Source: Lingula anatina (taxonomy: Eukaryota; Brachiopoda; Lingulata; Lingulida; Lingulidae). Taken from it: 48,875 nucleotides of DNA. A program made the translations under genes and the position numbers. This document shows, piece after piece, positions 11,330 to 23,066 of this stretch. Every line of letters starts with the position of its first letter. Within the stretch, counting starts at the first letter, position 1. The stretch is from assembly GCF_001039355.2 (NCBI RefSeq), contig NW_019775974.1, positions 4,560-53,434 of the forward strand, in the 5' to 3' direction. A model generated the notes under the pieces. It searched no databases. It had not been told where the DNA came from and worked only from the letters and a program-made list of their open reading frames with translations.

Positions 11330-12829
11330 GTAGGTAACCATAGCAACAACAGTTAATCGGTAGCAATAGCAGTTAATCGGTATCAGTCACCACAACAACA
11401 ATAACAACAAATACATCATCAACAAGAAATATACATCTGCAATATGACATTGAATAATAATTGTAAATACAGCAAAAGCAGTAAATACAGCACTGTTCTA
11501 AGATGAGACTGGGTATCAGAAAAATGTCTTTTTCACAGACCTCATTGATATAATGGTGGTTTACAAGTTTTTCCAATGTGTTCAATTAAGACACTGATTT
11601 AAAGAATTTTCTCTTGTAAAAGTAAAATATTTGCTTCTAAAATGTGGTAGGAGAAATTTTTGTTTTACGTTTGATTTTTGTTCACTTAAGAGGAATCTGA
11701 GAGATATTATATGCAGTAGTAGAAATATTAATATTATAAATGAAAAATAAATTTAATTTAATAAATAAATAAATAAATAAATAAATGTTTTTAATTTAAT
11801 TTTATAGATAAAATTTGAAAACAAATCCAGCAACATAATTTTGAACAATTTTTCACTACACATTGCAGTCTGTTTGTAGAGTCTACATCCTGTTTGTTCA
11901 TTCTTGATCTTCTGCATTCCATATAAAATAAAAAAAAAATTAGTTGTTATTTCTGAATAATATAAAGGAGCGATTTTGTTATTTTTACATTTTGCACTAT
12001 ATCTAAGTGTGGATTTCTGGACTCCCATCCATTCTTTATATATTACATTGTTTGTCTGTTTCTAACCTGTTTGATTTTATGTGCAGTAATTCTGTGTGTA
12101 ATGGAGAGGTAAAAAAACAGCATTTCCAGACACTACTCATGGAAATGAAGTTTTAATTATGATACTGTTCAGACAGGGCAAGTTTAGACCGAAATTTGAT
12201 CCGACTCCATTCAGTGGCCTCCCATATTTCACAGAGAACCATCTTGCTTCTGATACTTAGAGTCATGGGAAATCAAAATAGAAATATAGTAACATATGTT
12301 GGATTCTCAGTCGGTCTTAAATTTTTTGTGTCTGAACAGTCCGCATATATCCATTGTCTTTGTTTAAATATAAATATATTGCAATGAAAAGTATATGTAA
12401 TTCTGTATACGTAGACTTTGTTTTATTTTAAGACGTGTGAGTGGAAGAAAAGAAAAGGAAAGGTAACTGTTGCTTTGGTCTGTAGTGTTTGCTGTCAATA
12501 TATTTATTGGATTGGTAAATTTCTGGCAGGGTCTGGAGCAAGGTTCATTGGTTTGCTTTGAAGTTGTGGTAAACTGGTTATAACAATGCTTGAGTAATGG
12601 GTATTTTATTTGGCATTTAGAATATATGCTTTTGCTTTCTTGTCTAAAGTACTGCATTTTCAAGAATTAAAGTTTTTTGGAAATAAATCGTAGTAGCTGT
12701 TGTATTAAGGGCTGGGGCTGTAAGTGGATACAGTGTTAAGCACTTTTTCAAGCTGGATTATATTATTGCACACTTCTTACCTGAAAGGTGTGGTGTGAAT
12801 CAGTTTGAGAAGACCAACTGAGACATTGG

Positions 12830-13130
12830 GGCCATTTAGAATAGAAGGTCTGAGTATCAACTGGTCCAATGATCAAATATGGCGGACCCTACTTGAAAGG
12901 AAGACTACTTAATCCTGTAATGGTCTCTTCGCCTCTCAGAGGCCTCCCCACTCATCTGGTGGAATGGAGCCGAAATTAACTTACTGTGACCCTGCAGGGA
13001 CAACACATGGGACAGCGAGTGAGAGGCGGAGAGACCATTACAGGATTAAGTAGTCTTCCTTCCATGTAGGGTCGGCCATATTTGATCCTTGAACCAGTTG
13101 ATACTCGGATTGTCTATTCTGTATAAGGCC
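12830..13130. mobile_element. Foldback MITE, family A copy 1
   Basis: A 301-bp near-palindrome. The left arm (GGCCATTTAGAATAGA..., GAGTATCAACTGGT, GATCAAATATGGCGGACC, ACTACTTAATCCTGTAATGG, CGCCTCTCA) is matched by its inverse on the right (TGAGAGGCGGAGAGACC, CCATTACAGGATTAAGTAGT, GGTCGGCCATATTTGATC, ACCAGTTGATACTC, TATTCTGTATAAGGCC). No open frame is present. The structure is that of a non-autonomous foldback/MITE element. Related copies share the GATCAAATATGGC(C/G)GACC motif near both ends. Confidence 0.85.
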
Positions 13131-13944
13131 ACTGATCCACAGCAGTTTGGTGAAATGTTCTAAATGTCTGGTAAATGATGTTTAGTTTAACCAGTGAACC
13201 TTGGCACATTGCAACTGCTCTCCTCCATCTTATGTTGACAGTTAAATGAAAATATTCTGGCCTCAGCTTATGTGGGAATTGGTGTTTATAAAATATGAGA
13301 TGATTTCGTTGTTTTACACCTCAGGACTAACGTTGACCTGTTCATGTCACTTTCTTAAACTCTCTCTTGATATTTATAGTGTATGTATATATGTTCTCTG
13401 TGAGTTTGTTCAAGGTTTTTGTCTCATCTTTTTATGTTCATTACATAAAATTTATGTTTATAACGAGTTGCATAATGTTTGTGCCCTATATTTTTTGATA
13501 TTATTTTTGCTGTTAATGCAGTACTGAGTCATTGGACTTGGTGTTATATCTTGTACTCCAGTTAACAGCACCAATTTCTGCTTCAAGTGAGGTGAAGTTC
13601 AATACTGAAGCAGAACAAATTCCTGTCCTTTCTCTCCATTCTGTTTTCCAATTAAGGATTACAAACGTAGACGTGGCTTTGTGTATATGTCTTATTGTTG
13701 TGTACAAGTGATTAGAATATACTTTGATAGATGACAATGATAAAAAGCATGTGAAAATGTGTGTACCTGTGAACTCGTATAAACTACTGGCAGTCAAGTC
13801 AGAAATTCATCAGGTTATAAAAATACAGGCTGGATTTCTCAAAGGATATCAAGAATTTATTAGTGAGTGTTCACATAAATTAAATGGATATGGCAGTTTT
13901 TTACCCCTTTTCTAAACAGGGCCTACAGCATGTTGTTGGGAGTA

Positions 13945-14135
13945 TTTGGTCAGCACTGTAAAACATGGCCTGTAATGTTTGAAATATTTTGGTCATCACT
14001 GTAAAATGTGGTTTGTAGTGTTTGAAATATTTTGGTCAGCACTGTAAAATGTGGTTTGTAATGTTTGAAATATTTTGGTCAGCACTGTAAAACGTGGTTT
14101 GTAATGTTTGAAATCTTCTGGTTGGCACTGTACTT
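13945..14135. repeat. 43-bp minisatellite, ~4 copies
   Basis: The unit TTTGGTCAGCACTGTAAAAT + GTGGTTTGTAATGTTTGAAA + TAT repeats about 4.3 times with few substitutions. It is intronic and non-coding. Confidence 0.9.
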
Positions 14136-14240
14136 GTTTATCCTGGTTATCCACAACAATTTCCCTCAGTTGGTATCTGCTGTGAGTTAACTACTGAGGT
14201 CACTGTGTTAGGACAGCTTCCAGGGGAGTGGTAGGGGTAA

Positions 14241-14295
14241 GAGTATGTGTGTGTGCGTGTGTGTGTTTGTACTGTGTGTGTGAGTGTGTGTGTTC

Positions 14296-14335
<40 letters not shown>

Positions 14336-14405
14336 GTGTGAGTGTGAGTGTTCTGTCTGTGTGTGTGTGTGTGTGTGAGTGTGTGTGTGTTCTGTGTGTG
14401 TTAAT
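14241..14405. repeat. Compound TG microsatellite
   Basis: Interrupted (TG)n tracts are separated by repeated TACTGTGTG(A)GTG and TTCTGTCTG spacers, so the spacers themselves recur. It is a compound microsatellite in intron 3. Confidence 0.9.
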
Positions 14406-15130
14406 TACTGAGAGACAGCTTTCTGGTTAGTTGTGAAGTAGGATGTTCTGTGGGTGTTCTGTGGGTGTGTATGTGTATATCCTCACATCCACTTGTTGTG
14501 TTACATTCACATACATAGCCTCATTATCAAGTGCCATAACCTGTATGTCTGCCTTTCATGCTCTTGTGTACAGCACATGTGGGGAGAAGTTCTCATTGCT
14601 AGTAATTCTAATATATTGCTTTATACCGGCTCCTCACGTACATGTGTTTTCAGCTAATTTATATGTACATTATTTATGTAGCCAAATTAGAGTTCCATCA
14701 AAGCTGCAGCCATTGTAGAGCCAGCATAGACTGTGTGTGTGTATGTGTATATATATCAGAGATATGGCAGAGGTCCAGGATGAAGCCTATGGAAAGACCA
14801 GTCAAGGTGCTATCAATCTTCTAAGGACATGGAGCTATAAATTCGTCTTTTTCTGTTCACCTTTGCCATGAATCCATCAGTAGTTGCTTGTGTTTGACTT
14901 CATAAAGGAAGATATAGTATTGAGCACATGGACCAGTCTCCACTTGTGACCTGATTTATCACATACTGTTAGGTAAGGCAAGTACAGCAGGTTGTATAGG
15001 AGAGAGAACTGATGTATTATAACTACCTCCTCTCTACAGATTTAGACCAAGGGTATGTTAGAGGGCCTCAGGTCATGATATTCACATGGATGAGATTTAT
15101 GTATAGTTGTACAGCCATGGTATTCACAAA

Positions 15131-15388
15131 GATACCATTCTCAGACCCTATCGTACTAACTGTGGACCGAACTATCTCCAAGGGGATTCTCACTTAATTG
15201 CAATTAACTTAAGTAGCTTAGATGTCTATCACGCCTGCCGAAACTGCTAGAGGGTAATTAACTATCGCTTAGCAGCTTCATTGGACATGCTAGACAGGTA
15301 ACCCATGTAAGCTGAAAACAATTTAGCGAGAATCCCCTCTGAGATGGACCGATCCCGCTAGATTGAGCTAGGTATGGGAATAGGATCT
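15131..15388. mobile_element. MITE with ~70-bp terminal inverted repeats
   Basis: The left end (GATACCATTCTCAGACCCTA..., CTCCAAGGGGATTCTCACTTAATTG) is the inverse of the right end (CAATTTAGCGAGAATCCCCTCTGAG..., GGTATGGGAATAGGATC) over about 70 bp with scattered mismatches. The interior carries GGGTAATTAACTATCGCTTAGCAGC, shared with the remnant at 8370. The terminal ATTCCCA-type motif also resembles the elements at 34086 and 38291, so they may be distant relatives. No transposase frame is present. Confidence 0.8.
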
Positions 15389-16392
15389 AAGCACTAGAGA
15401 GGCTATAAAACCTGCTGTGATGGTGATTTAGGTCTTCTTCATCTATAGCCACTATTTGTGCACAATTTATGTGAATGGTCATTGGTTCTTGCTGAGTAGA
15501 AGGTGGTATATGCTGTACATGCTGTATATGCTGTACAGGGTATTTTTATACAGTGTTTTTGACATTAGCCAGTGGTCTGTTGGTGAGATATAGGTGCATA
15601 CTGGTAGGTAATACCTTTGTTTATTCTTAGTTTCTAAGTATTCCTGCGTCTGCTTTCCTTGTGTTTCGTCTTATACTATTTTTTCTGTACTATGTCTTTT
15701 TCTATTATATGGAATTATTTAATTATCACATTTTCTATTTTACCCTAGTAGATAATTTTTCCCTTAGAGATATCATGGTACTTAAGGACACTGGCCTGTC
15801 TTGATTTGTTCCACCTGGTATTAATTTTCTGCCTACTGCTGAGATGCTCCCCATGAGGAGATTTTGAGATGGTCCCTGGAAGGGGGGTTCAGTAATCATA
15901 CACCTGTGAACCTGAGAACTGATATACACACTGACTAAATATGGCAAGACAGGCCGGGCAGGGATGGGGAAAGTCTCAAGATAGATGGAGCTGTGCCAGG
16001 GGGCAGCTCAAGACAAGCTGGTGCAAGGGAAGACATTATACAGGCAGATTATCTGACCTTTATCAAGATAGGACTTAAAGTTGTTTTGAAATAAGGTCAA
16101 TCTTTTGTTTCACACTTTGCTTTATGTTTCTTCTTTTTGCTTCTGTCATTTTGCAGATAATAGGATTATTTTCTCTTTTCAACTATAAGCAGCAAGAAAT
16201 AGCACAATCAACAAGTGTCTGTGTGTATAGCAATAGACAAAGTATTGTCTGGGAGCATATAGTTCTTCACGCTGACTTTTCACAGAAAAAGTTAAAGTGA
16301 TGCAAACCTTGCTTCTTTGGTTTAAACAATATGAAAAATAATCAACAAATCCTTGTTAAAGTTTTGCTTTTTAATCCTTGTCTCTATTGCGC

Positions 16393-16839
16393 AGTGCTGT
16401 AGTGTCCTAACACAGCAAGATGGAGCAGTATTGCTCAGTGCTGTAGTGTCCTAACATAGCAAGATGGAGCAGTATTGCTCAGTGCTGTAGTATCCTAACA
16501 CAGCAAGATGGAGCAGTATTGCTCAGTGCAGAAGTATCCTAACACAGCAAGATGGAGCAGTATTGCGCAGTGCTGTAATGTCCTAACACAGCAAGATGGA
16601 GCAGTATTGCTTAGTGCTGTAGTGTCCTAACATAGCAAGATGGAGCAGTATTGCTCAGTGCTGTAGTGTCCTAACATAGCAAGATGGAGCAGTATTGCTC
16701 AGTGCTGTAGTGTCCTAACATAGCAAGATGGAGCAGTATTGCTCAGTGCTGTAGTATCCTAACACAGCAAGATGGAGCAGTATTGCTCAGTGCTGTAGTA
16801 TCCTAACACAGCAAGATGGAGCAGTATTGCTCAGTGCAG
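16393..16839. repeat. 44-bp minisatellite, ~10 copies
   Basis: The unit AGTGCTGTAGTGTCCTAACA + CAGCAAGATGGAGCAGTATT + GCTC is repeated about ten times head to tail with 0-3 substitutions per copy. It is intronic. The period is not a multiple of three and no open frame runs through it. Confidence 0.95.
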
Positions 16840-18499
16840 TATTAGAAGTTAGTGATATAATAAGTTATCTGTCAAATACAAACTCCTAGGTACACAGCAT
16901 TGCTGACCTTTTAGAACAATTGCAGAGGATCAGCTCTATATTTTATACATTGGACTTGGAGAAAACTGCTAAAGTCTGTACTGCTATATTGTTTATTGTA
17001 GAGTATTCTGATATTGTACTGGTAATAGGGGTAGGGGAGGTTATAGATATCTAGGTTTCAAGGCCATAAGTGATCTTGAAATGGTTTTTTTTTACTACAG
17101 CAGCTTTGATTCATTTTTATGGTGATTTCTTATGGTCATTTGTGTTTTCCATTACTGCTTGTACTGGGTTTCATTACAGTTATACATATTATATTTGCTA
17201 ACGATGTCCACATAGAACCTGCTGAGTGAAGGTTGTTGTCAGCTGTTTATCTGTGGACAAGTTGAATTAGCTGAGATATTCCATGATAACAGATCATCAT
17301 TTCAGCATTGATGTCCACTAGATAACAGCAGGGATAACATCAAGTACACAATGTCGCTACAGGTTGTTCTGGAATGTTTTGGGGGTTCACTCAGCTTGTC
17401 TTGGTGTAACACCATCTGCGGGAGAAATTGTAAACTAACTGTAAGTTTTTCCTGGTTTGACTGTGGGGCCAGCTCTGGGCTAAGGATAACAGGTAAAGAT
17501 GCTGCTTTGGGTTGGGGATAATATTGGCAAGGTGGTTTGGAGAAGGTCATAGAGTTGTTGACTTTCCTGTTGTTTCTTTTATAATATAGAACTGGCTGGC
17601 TGTTCACTGGAGTGTCTACTGATAACTGATATATTGCAGACTCAGTTATCTTATATATGTGTGTGCTAGATTTTCACTGCCTGTGGAACTGCTGTATTGA
17701 CAGTAAGTATGTACACTATATAACTACTGCACATACTGGATATAAGAACTGTATGAACTCTGTATACAGTAGCTGTATTTATAAGATATAGCCACTGTAT
17801 GTACTATATATAATGACCAGTGTTGTATGTGAGGTGAGTACCCAGCAGGATATATCTGCTCTGTAGAACTGCTGTGATGATGAAGGTTATACAGTGTGTT
17901 ACTGATATGATCCACTAAAGACTTAGAGTGGATTCAGAACAGTGGACCCACAGATCCATGGATCAAATATGGCTGACAGAGTTGGGTCGATCTAAATAAA
18001 TGGATGGTATCTATGTGAATGGAGCCTTACCAGTCGTAGTGTATATAATCGTATTGTAGAAGTTCTGTACTGTTGACATGTAAGACACCAGATCAAGGGG
18101 AGAGGTTCCCTGTGTTAACTGACTATACACTGGTGTATGTGGGCTGTGTTGAACAGGTTCCAAATAATAATGTATATCAGATGTTTGCATGGCTTCAGAA
18201 CATCCTTGTGGAGGGCGCGTAGTCAGAAAACTTAGGGAGAAATACTGCAGATGTGATTTTGCAATTATCCATTTCAGCAGGTATATTGGAGTAAAAAAGA
18301 GTGTGCGTGCTTGTATGTGTTTGTTTGCATGCAGATGGCCATCTGTATTTGGTATTTAAGCGTGAAGTATTTGAAGGGTTCAGGCAAATAGACTGCTCCT
18401 GTTAATCTGGGTGCTGTGAGTGTGTGTGTGTGTATACGCGACTATCTGTGTGAGTATGTATATGTGTGTGTGTATGAGTGTACTAGTATGTGTGTGTCT

Positions 18500-18662
18500 T
18501 TATGAAAGACAGAATAGTATTAAAATTAGAGCTATGAAGATACTAATAAGCAGGTTACAGATAGATATACAACATGGGAACTGCAGAGACGAACAGTACT
18601 AGAATTAGAACTGTGAAGATATTATTATATTATTAAGTAGGTGTCTGATATGTAACATGGGA
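18500..18662. repeat. Tandem duplication of ~85 bp
   Basis: The block beginning AGAATAGTATTAAAATTAGA and ending with ACATGGGAAC is repeated as AGTACTAGAATTAGAACTGTGAAGATA... ACATGGGAACC with an insertion of TATTA units. It is a local duplication preceded by a degenerate TG tract (about 18418-18500). Confidence 0.7.
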
Positions 18663-19017
18663 ACCAGGAGGCATGTTATATGACTGACCAGTTTTTTATC
18701 ATGGTGAATGGCGTCTATATCAGCATAAAAAATATGATAAAATATTGTGAAAGTATGATAGCTAATTTGAAACATGTGCCACAGATAAAACAAGTGAATC
18801 ACACTAGGTCAGATATTCACAGTAAATTTACTCTTCACTTCACATCATCAGATGAATCACAGAGCTAGATGGTAGGTTTTGTTACTAGTACCTACTTTTG
18901 ATAAAATATAACTTGAAATCTTCTGAAGTTAACGTATTACTAATAGTAGATTCACTTAACTAGTAAGTTATATATTGCCTCTGATCACGAGTCTTGCCAG
19001 ATTTGAAGCCTGAGGGT

Positions 19018-19096
19018 GCTTTCAGAACAAGTTGATCCACAGACTTAGATTTTTGGATTAATATGGCCAACCCACTTGAAAGCTAAACCCCCAATA

Positions 19097-19136
<40 letters not shown>

Positions 19137-19236
19137 TTCCTACTACTGCATGGTAAGCTTACAAGTAGGTCGGCCATATTTGATCTGAAGATCTGTTAGT
19201 CCACAGATCAACTTTGGTTGTGAACAAGACCTGAAA
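19018..19236. mobile_element. Foldback MITE, family A copy with GT tract inside
   Basis: The left terminus (CTTTCAGAACAA.GTTGATCCACAGAC, TTAATATGGCCAACCC) is inversely repeated on the right (GGTCGGCCATATTTGATC, GTCCACAGATCAACTTTGG, AAGACCTGAAAG). The loop region holds a (GT)n microsatellite at about 19099-19133. The termini resemble those of the outer element at 20403. The copy is shorter and more degraded than copy 1. Confidence 0.7.
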
Positions 19237-19839
19237 GAGGTAATCCAAAAGGAATGTTTAAATATAGTATTTCTTATCATAATGATAATAAAAAAAACTG
19301 CTATAGACATCAGACTATCTGAGTCAGACATCTTGGTGCTGCGGCATTGGTACAGAGTATTGAGAGGAAGCCACATTGTGCAGTGATATAGCAGGGAAGA
19401 TATCTGGTCTGCTGCCAGTTATAAAGTATTGAGAGGATGCCCCATTTTACCGAGGGTCAGCCATGTTGCCACTACTCTGGTATATACACCAAAGATAGTA
19501 GAGATTGCTTGTTGTTTTGGTACAGTTAATATATAGTGGGATTTTTTAAAGGACTCTATATATCATAAGATATATACACAGAAGGTATCTACTGGTTAGC
19601 AAACTTATTTTCAGTATAAAGAACTATTTGTTTTGTTAGATAGAGGGTTTTCAAAGAGTTGAATTGGTACAGATAACCGTGGTATTCTTACACCATAGTG
19701 GACTCCTAGAGTGTAGTGGACAGATGGTACACACCATGAGGTATCTGTACATGTGTGTGGACATGTGCTCACATGTTTGTAAGTGTATTACATGAGTGTG
19801 TTTGTGGGATTACATGTGGTAGTCAGCTGTGCCTAACAC

Positions 19840-20140
19840 TTATGTACACACACACACATGCACACACATACACATACATATACACATGCATGCATATGAG
19901 GGTCTATGTGTGTCTGTGTGTGTACATGTGTGTGTATGTGTGTGTGTAGTGTGTGTGTGTGTGTACTATGTGTATGTGTATGTGTGTGTGTGTGTTTGTG
20001 TGTGTACATTGTGTGTGTATGTGTGTGTACTGTGTGTGTGTGTACTGTGTGTGTGCGCGTGCATGTGTGTGTGTACTGTGTGTGTGCGTGCATGTGTGTG
20101 TGTACTGTGTGTGTGCGTGCATGTGTGTGTGTGTACAGAG
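19840..20140. repeat. CA/TG-rich compound microsatellite and minisatellite
   Basis: A short CA-rich block (about 19846-19890) is followed by about 230 bp of TG-rich sequence. The latter includes a roughly 32-bp higher-order unit TGTGTGTGTACTGTGTGTGT + GCGTGCATG repeated about three times near its end. Open frames on both strands are Cys/Val or Thr/His low complexity and are artefacts. Confidence 0.9.
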
Positions 20141-20402
20141 GGATATGAACAGTTAGGATATCAGTAAAGAAGTCTCAGTAAAGTCTTCAGTCTACAGCAT
20201 AATATGATAAAGTGTACATCAGTGCTGTAGGTGGTGTGACATTTACCTGTAGATTTACCTGTGAGTTGAAGCCTGGTTGTTGACTTCTGTTAAAGGTTAC
20301 AGCATACACAACAACTAAGAAACATTTCTGCTTCTTAAAGTTGGGTGTTAGAAAAGAATGAAAACGGGGTTATTACAGATGTGGTCATGATAGATATAAC
20401 TG

Positions 20403-20905
20403 AGGCTACATTCACACCAAAGTTAATCAGCGGACAAAGACCGCATTCACATCCATTGAGCCATGGCTCTACAAAGTCATGAACTAAATATGGCGGACGT
20501 ACATGAAAAGAAAACTGCTTAATCTTTTAATAGTCTTCTCGCCTCTCACACGCCTCCCCATGTGTCACCCCAATGGAGCTGAAATTTAATGACTGTACCC
20601 CCTGAAGGGATGACACGTGGGGAGGGGTGTGAGAGGCGGAGAGACTATTAAAAGATTAGGCGGTTTTCCTTTCATGTACGTCCGCCATATTAAGTTCGTG
20701 ACTTTGTAGATCCATGGCTCAACTCGATGTGAATGCGGTCTAACAGATCAGTGGATCAAATATGGCCGACCCACTTAAAAACTTACCACATAATTCCCAT
20801 GGGGTATGTATTCAGTGTACGTTACAAAATTGTGTCACAGACTTTACAGTGGGGCGGCCATATTATCTGTTAGTCCACGGATCAACTTTGTTGTTAATGT
20901 AGCCT
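20403..20905. mobile_element. Foldback MITE interrupted by a second MITE (outer element)
   Basis: The outer termini are inverted repeats: left GGCTACATTCACACCAAAGT + TAATCAGCGGAC, right GTCCACGGATCAACTTTG + TTGTTAATGTAGCC. After the interruption at 20438-20741 the left arm resumes as AACAGATCAGTGGATCAAATATGGCCGACC and pairs with GGCGGCCATATTATCTGTTAGTCC on the right. The right arm is continuous, which shows that the left arm was split by insertion. Confidence 0.8.
20438..20741. mobile_element. Foldback MITE, family A (inserted inner element)
   Basis: A 304-bp near-palindrome with termini AGACCGCATTCACATC and GATGTGAATGCGGTCT. Internal arms ATTGAGCCATGG, AATATGGCGGACGTACATGA and CTTAATCTTTTAATAGTCT are mirrored on the right, ending around a loop with CCCAATGGAGCTGAAATTTA. 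Its central GCCTCTCA...CGCCTCCCCA / TGTGAGAGGCGGAGAGAC arms match copy 1 at 12830, so the two are family members. It sits inside the left arm of the outer element. Confidence 0.85.
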
Positions 20906-21589
20906 GAGAATTACAAAGCTATGATTGGAATAAATGTGGTATATGTGACAACCCTGTGAAAACTTTGAATACCAGCTACATACATATTATACTGCCTACT
21001 ACTATATAACACTGGTCACGTCAGACTGTTACCCTGGGTATCCAGTACAGTATCCATATTTATTAAATACACACAGTGGGCCATAATATTAGAAGACCAT
21101 GTTAATCAGCAGCTGCTCTGTTTGCCCCTATCTGTTATTTACCTTGTTAACCACCCAGCAGCTGGCACACCTGAGGCAGTGAGAGTAGCCTCCTGATGAG
21201 CAAGATCTGGTCAGGTATTCACAGGGAGATAGATTACATACCTGTGTCAGGTAGTCTGATTGATCTATGTTATTTTATATAACTCCCTTCCCTGCCAGGG
21301 AGTCTAGTTAGTACTTAGGGTTAGTTATGGCTACCTGCCTATGGCGGTGTGTATATATTGATATCATTGGGACTCAGAAGATGGACAGAGTGTAGAAGGA
21401 TGAATGGAAGGAAGATCACAGCTAAGTTGGTGATGCTGACACACATCCACTATTACTCTGCCTTCTTGCTGTGATGCTATATATGACATAGTGGTGTGTA
21501 TAGGGTGGTGAGGATTATAGTGCAGTCACTTTTGATTATGTTGTATTGGATATATCTTTGTTTTGATGATGCAGTTGATCAGCAAGAGA

Positions 21590-21800
21590 GTGAGAGAAAT
21601 GGAGAGAGAGATGGTAGGAGGAGGGTGAGAGAGAAAGAGAAGGGAGAATGAGAGGGAAAGGGACAGAGGAACAAACAGAGAGATGTAGGGAGGGGGGGAA
21701 AGAGGGAGGGGTCAATTGGAATCACAGAGGGAGGGAGGGAGGGATATAAGGAGAAGGAGGTGGAAGGATTTAGAGTTGAGGAAACGGAGGGAGAGGTCAG
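21590..21800. repeat. Purine (GA/GGGA)-rich tract
   Basis: About 200 bp of strongly purine-biased + strand sequence with GAGAGA, GGGAGGGAGGGA and AGGGGGGGAAAGAGG. Homopurine tracts of this type can adopt triplex structures. There is no coding signal. Confidence 0.8.
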
Positions 21801-23066
21801 TAGGAACCACAGAAAAACCTTTTAGCTGAATGCTCAATGAGCTGAGATGAATATTTAGTTTACCTGTTCGTGGCATCTTAAGAACAATTTCATCCTAAGT
21901 GCAGCATGTGTGTTACCTGTGTGGTGTGAGTGTACAGGTAAAAGGTGTAGGTACAGGTAAAAGGTGTGGGCGGAGAGAGCTGTAAAGGTAGAGGTGAGTG
22001 TGTTCTCTGAGAGCTGCAGAAGAAGGCAGAAGGGATCTGATAAGGTATGCTGGAACATTAATTTCTGGGAAATTATACAGTGTAGTTTTATATCTCTGTT
22101 GACAGAAGACTGTAAATCTTTTGTAAAAGGTATGTATCTGCTTTAGAAGACTCTCAGGTAGAACTCTTCTGCTACAGAGCAGTCTGCTGAGTTCTCCATG
22201 TAGAAGCAGGAGAAAGGTAAAACACCATGTAAACTCTGGCACAGACATGTTTGCCAGATGCAATATTGGATTTGCTCAGGCTCAAGAAAGGAGGATCTTA
22301 TTTTCAGCTATCTCATTGTTTTAATGAAAGATGAGGTTAGCAGGTAGGTCATAGATGATTTTGTTGGTCAAAAGTTATCTTTGTGTACCACAGAGTGAAA
22401 GTATAATCAAAGATTTGATCGAATAGAGGACTGTACAGAAGATGTAGAAACAGTTAAATAACCAGGATCTTATCCATATGCCCCAGAATTGTGATATGGT
22501 ACAGGGTTTACCTGTATTGGCAGGAGGAGCCAGGTAGTGAAGATACCTGAGGTTTACCTGTGTTAACAGAACCAGTCACAGAGGTTGTCTATAGAACATA
22601 ACACATGGGTTCAAACTGGACATGGTCGCTGGTTGTTCAGGCCTTCTATATTGTAGGGAAGAGTGCAGTCTGTTATTCATATCCTGTAGGTGCTGAGTTC
22701 AGTTTCCAGAAGTGTTCCAGATAACTGTTGGCAAGGTGAAGGCAGGGTGACTGGCTGTAGCTGGTTTTGTGTCTCAAGGTGTTTATATCAGACAGGCTTC
22801 TTTACTAACTCCTGTATATGTAACCTTGGGTGGTCTTGGGGCACCTTTTATTGTCATCTGTTGGATCTGAGCACATTGTACAATGTCTTACACATAACTG
22901 TGCTAATTTCATGTGGTGATTTATGTATTTGTTTATAATACATGTTTTTATCTGTGTATATGTGTGTTTATATATGTATATAATTATGTATAAATGCATA
23001 CATATTCATATTTATGTATTATAAGGTATTCAAATATGTAATATCCCCATGTTTTCTCTGTTCCAG

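Larger units (their letters stand above)
11330..23066 (+). other. Intron 3: 11.7 kb, minisatellites and MITEs
   Basis: The largest intron, separating the PDZ exons from the giant linker exon. It contains an (AAAT)n tract (about 11757-11785), four or more inverted-repeat elements, 43-bp and 44-bp minisatellites, long TG/CA tracts and a purine-rich block, each listed separately. The unlisted stretches (about 11790-12829, 13131-13944, 15389-16392, 16840-18418, 21000-21590, 21830-23066) show no exon-like protein similarity on either strand. Region 17938-17990 includes a lone copy of the motif GATCAAATATGGCTGAC, a probable half-element of the family described at 12830. Confidence 0.75.

Noticed and set aside
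17938-18015. Possible further foldback element around GATCAAATATGGCTGAC
   Set aside because: Only one arm motif could be seen; no convincing inverted partner or defined ends, so it is mentioned only within intron 3.
19829-20167. Cys/Val-rich and Thr/His-rich open frames in several frames
   Set aside because: Dinucleotide TG/CA repeat translation; the same applies near 2670-3034, 8511-8771, 39879-40193 and 46106-46404.
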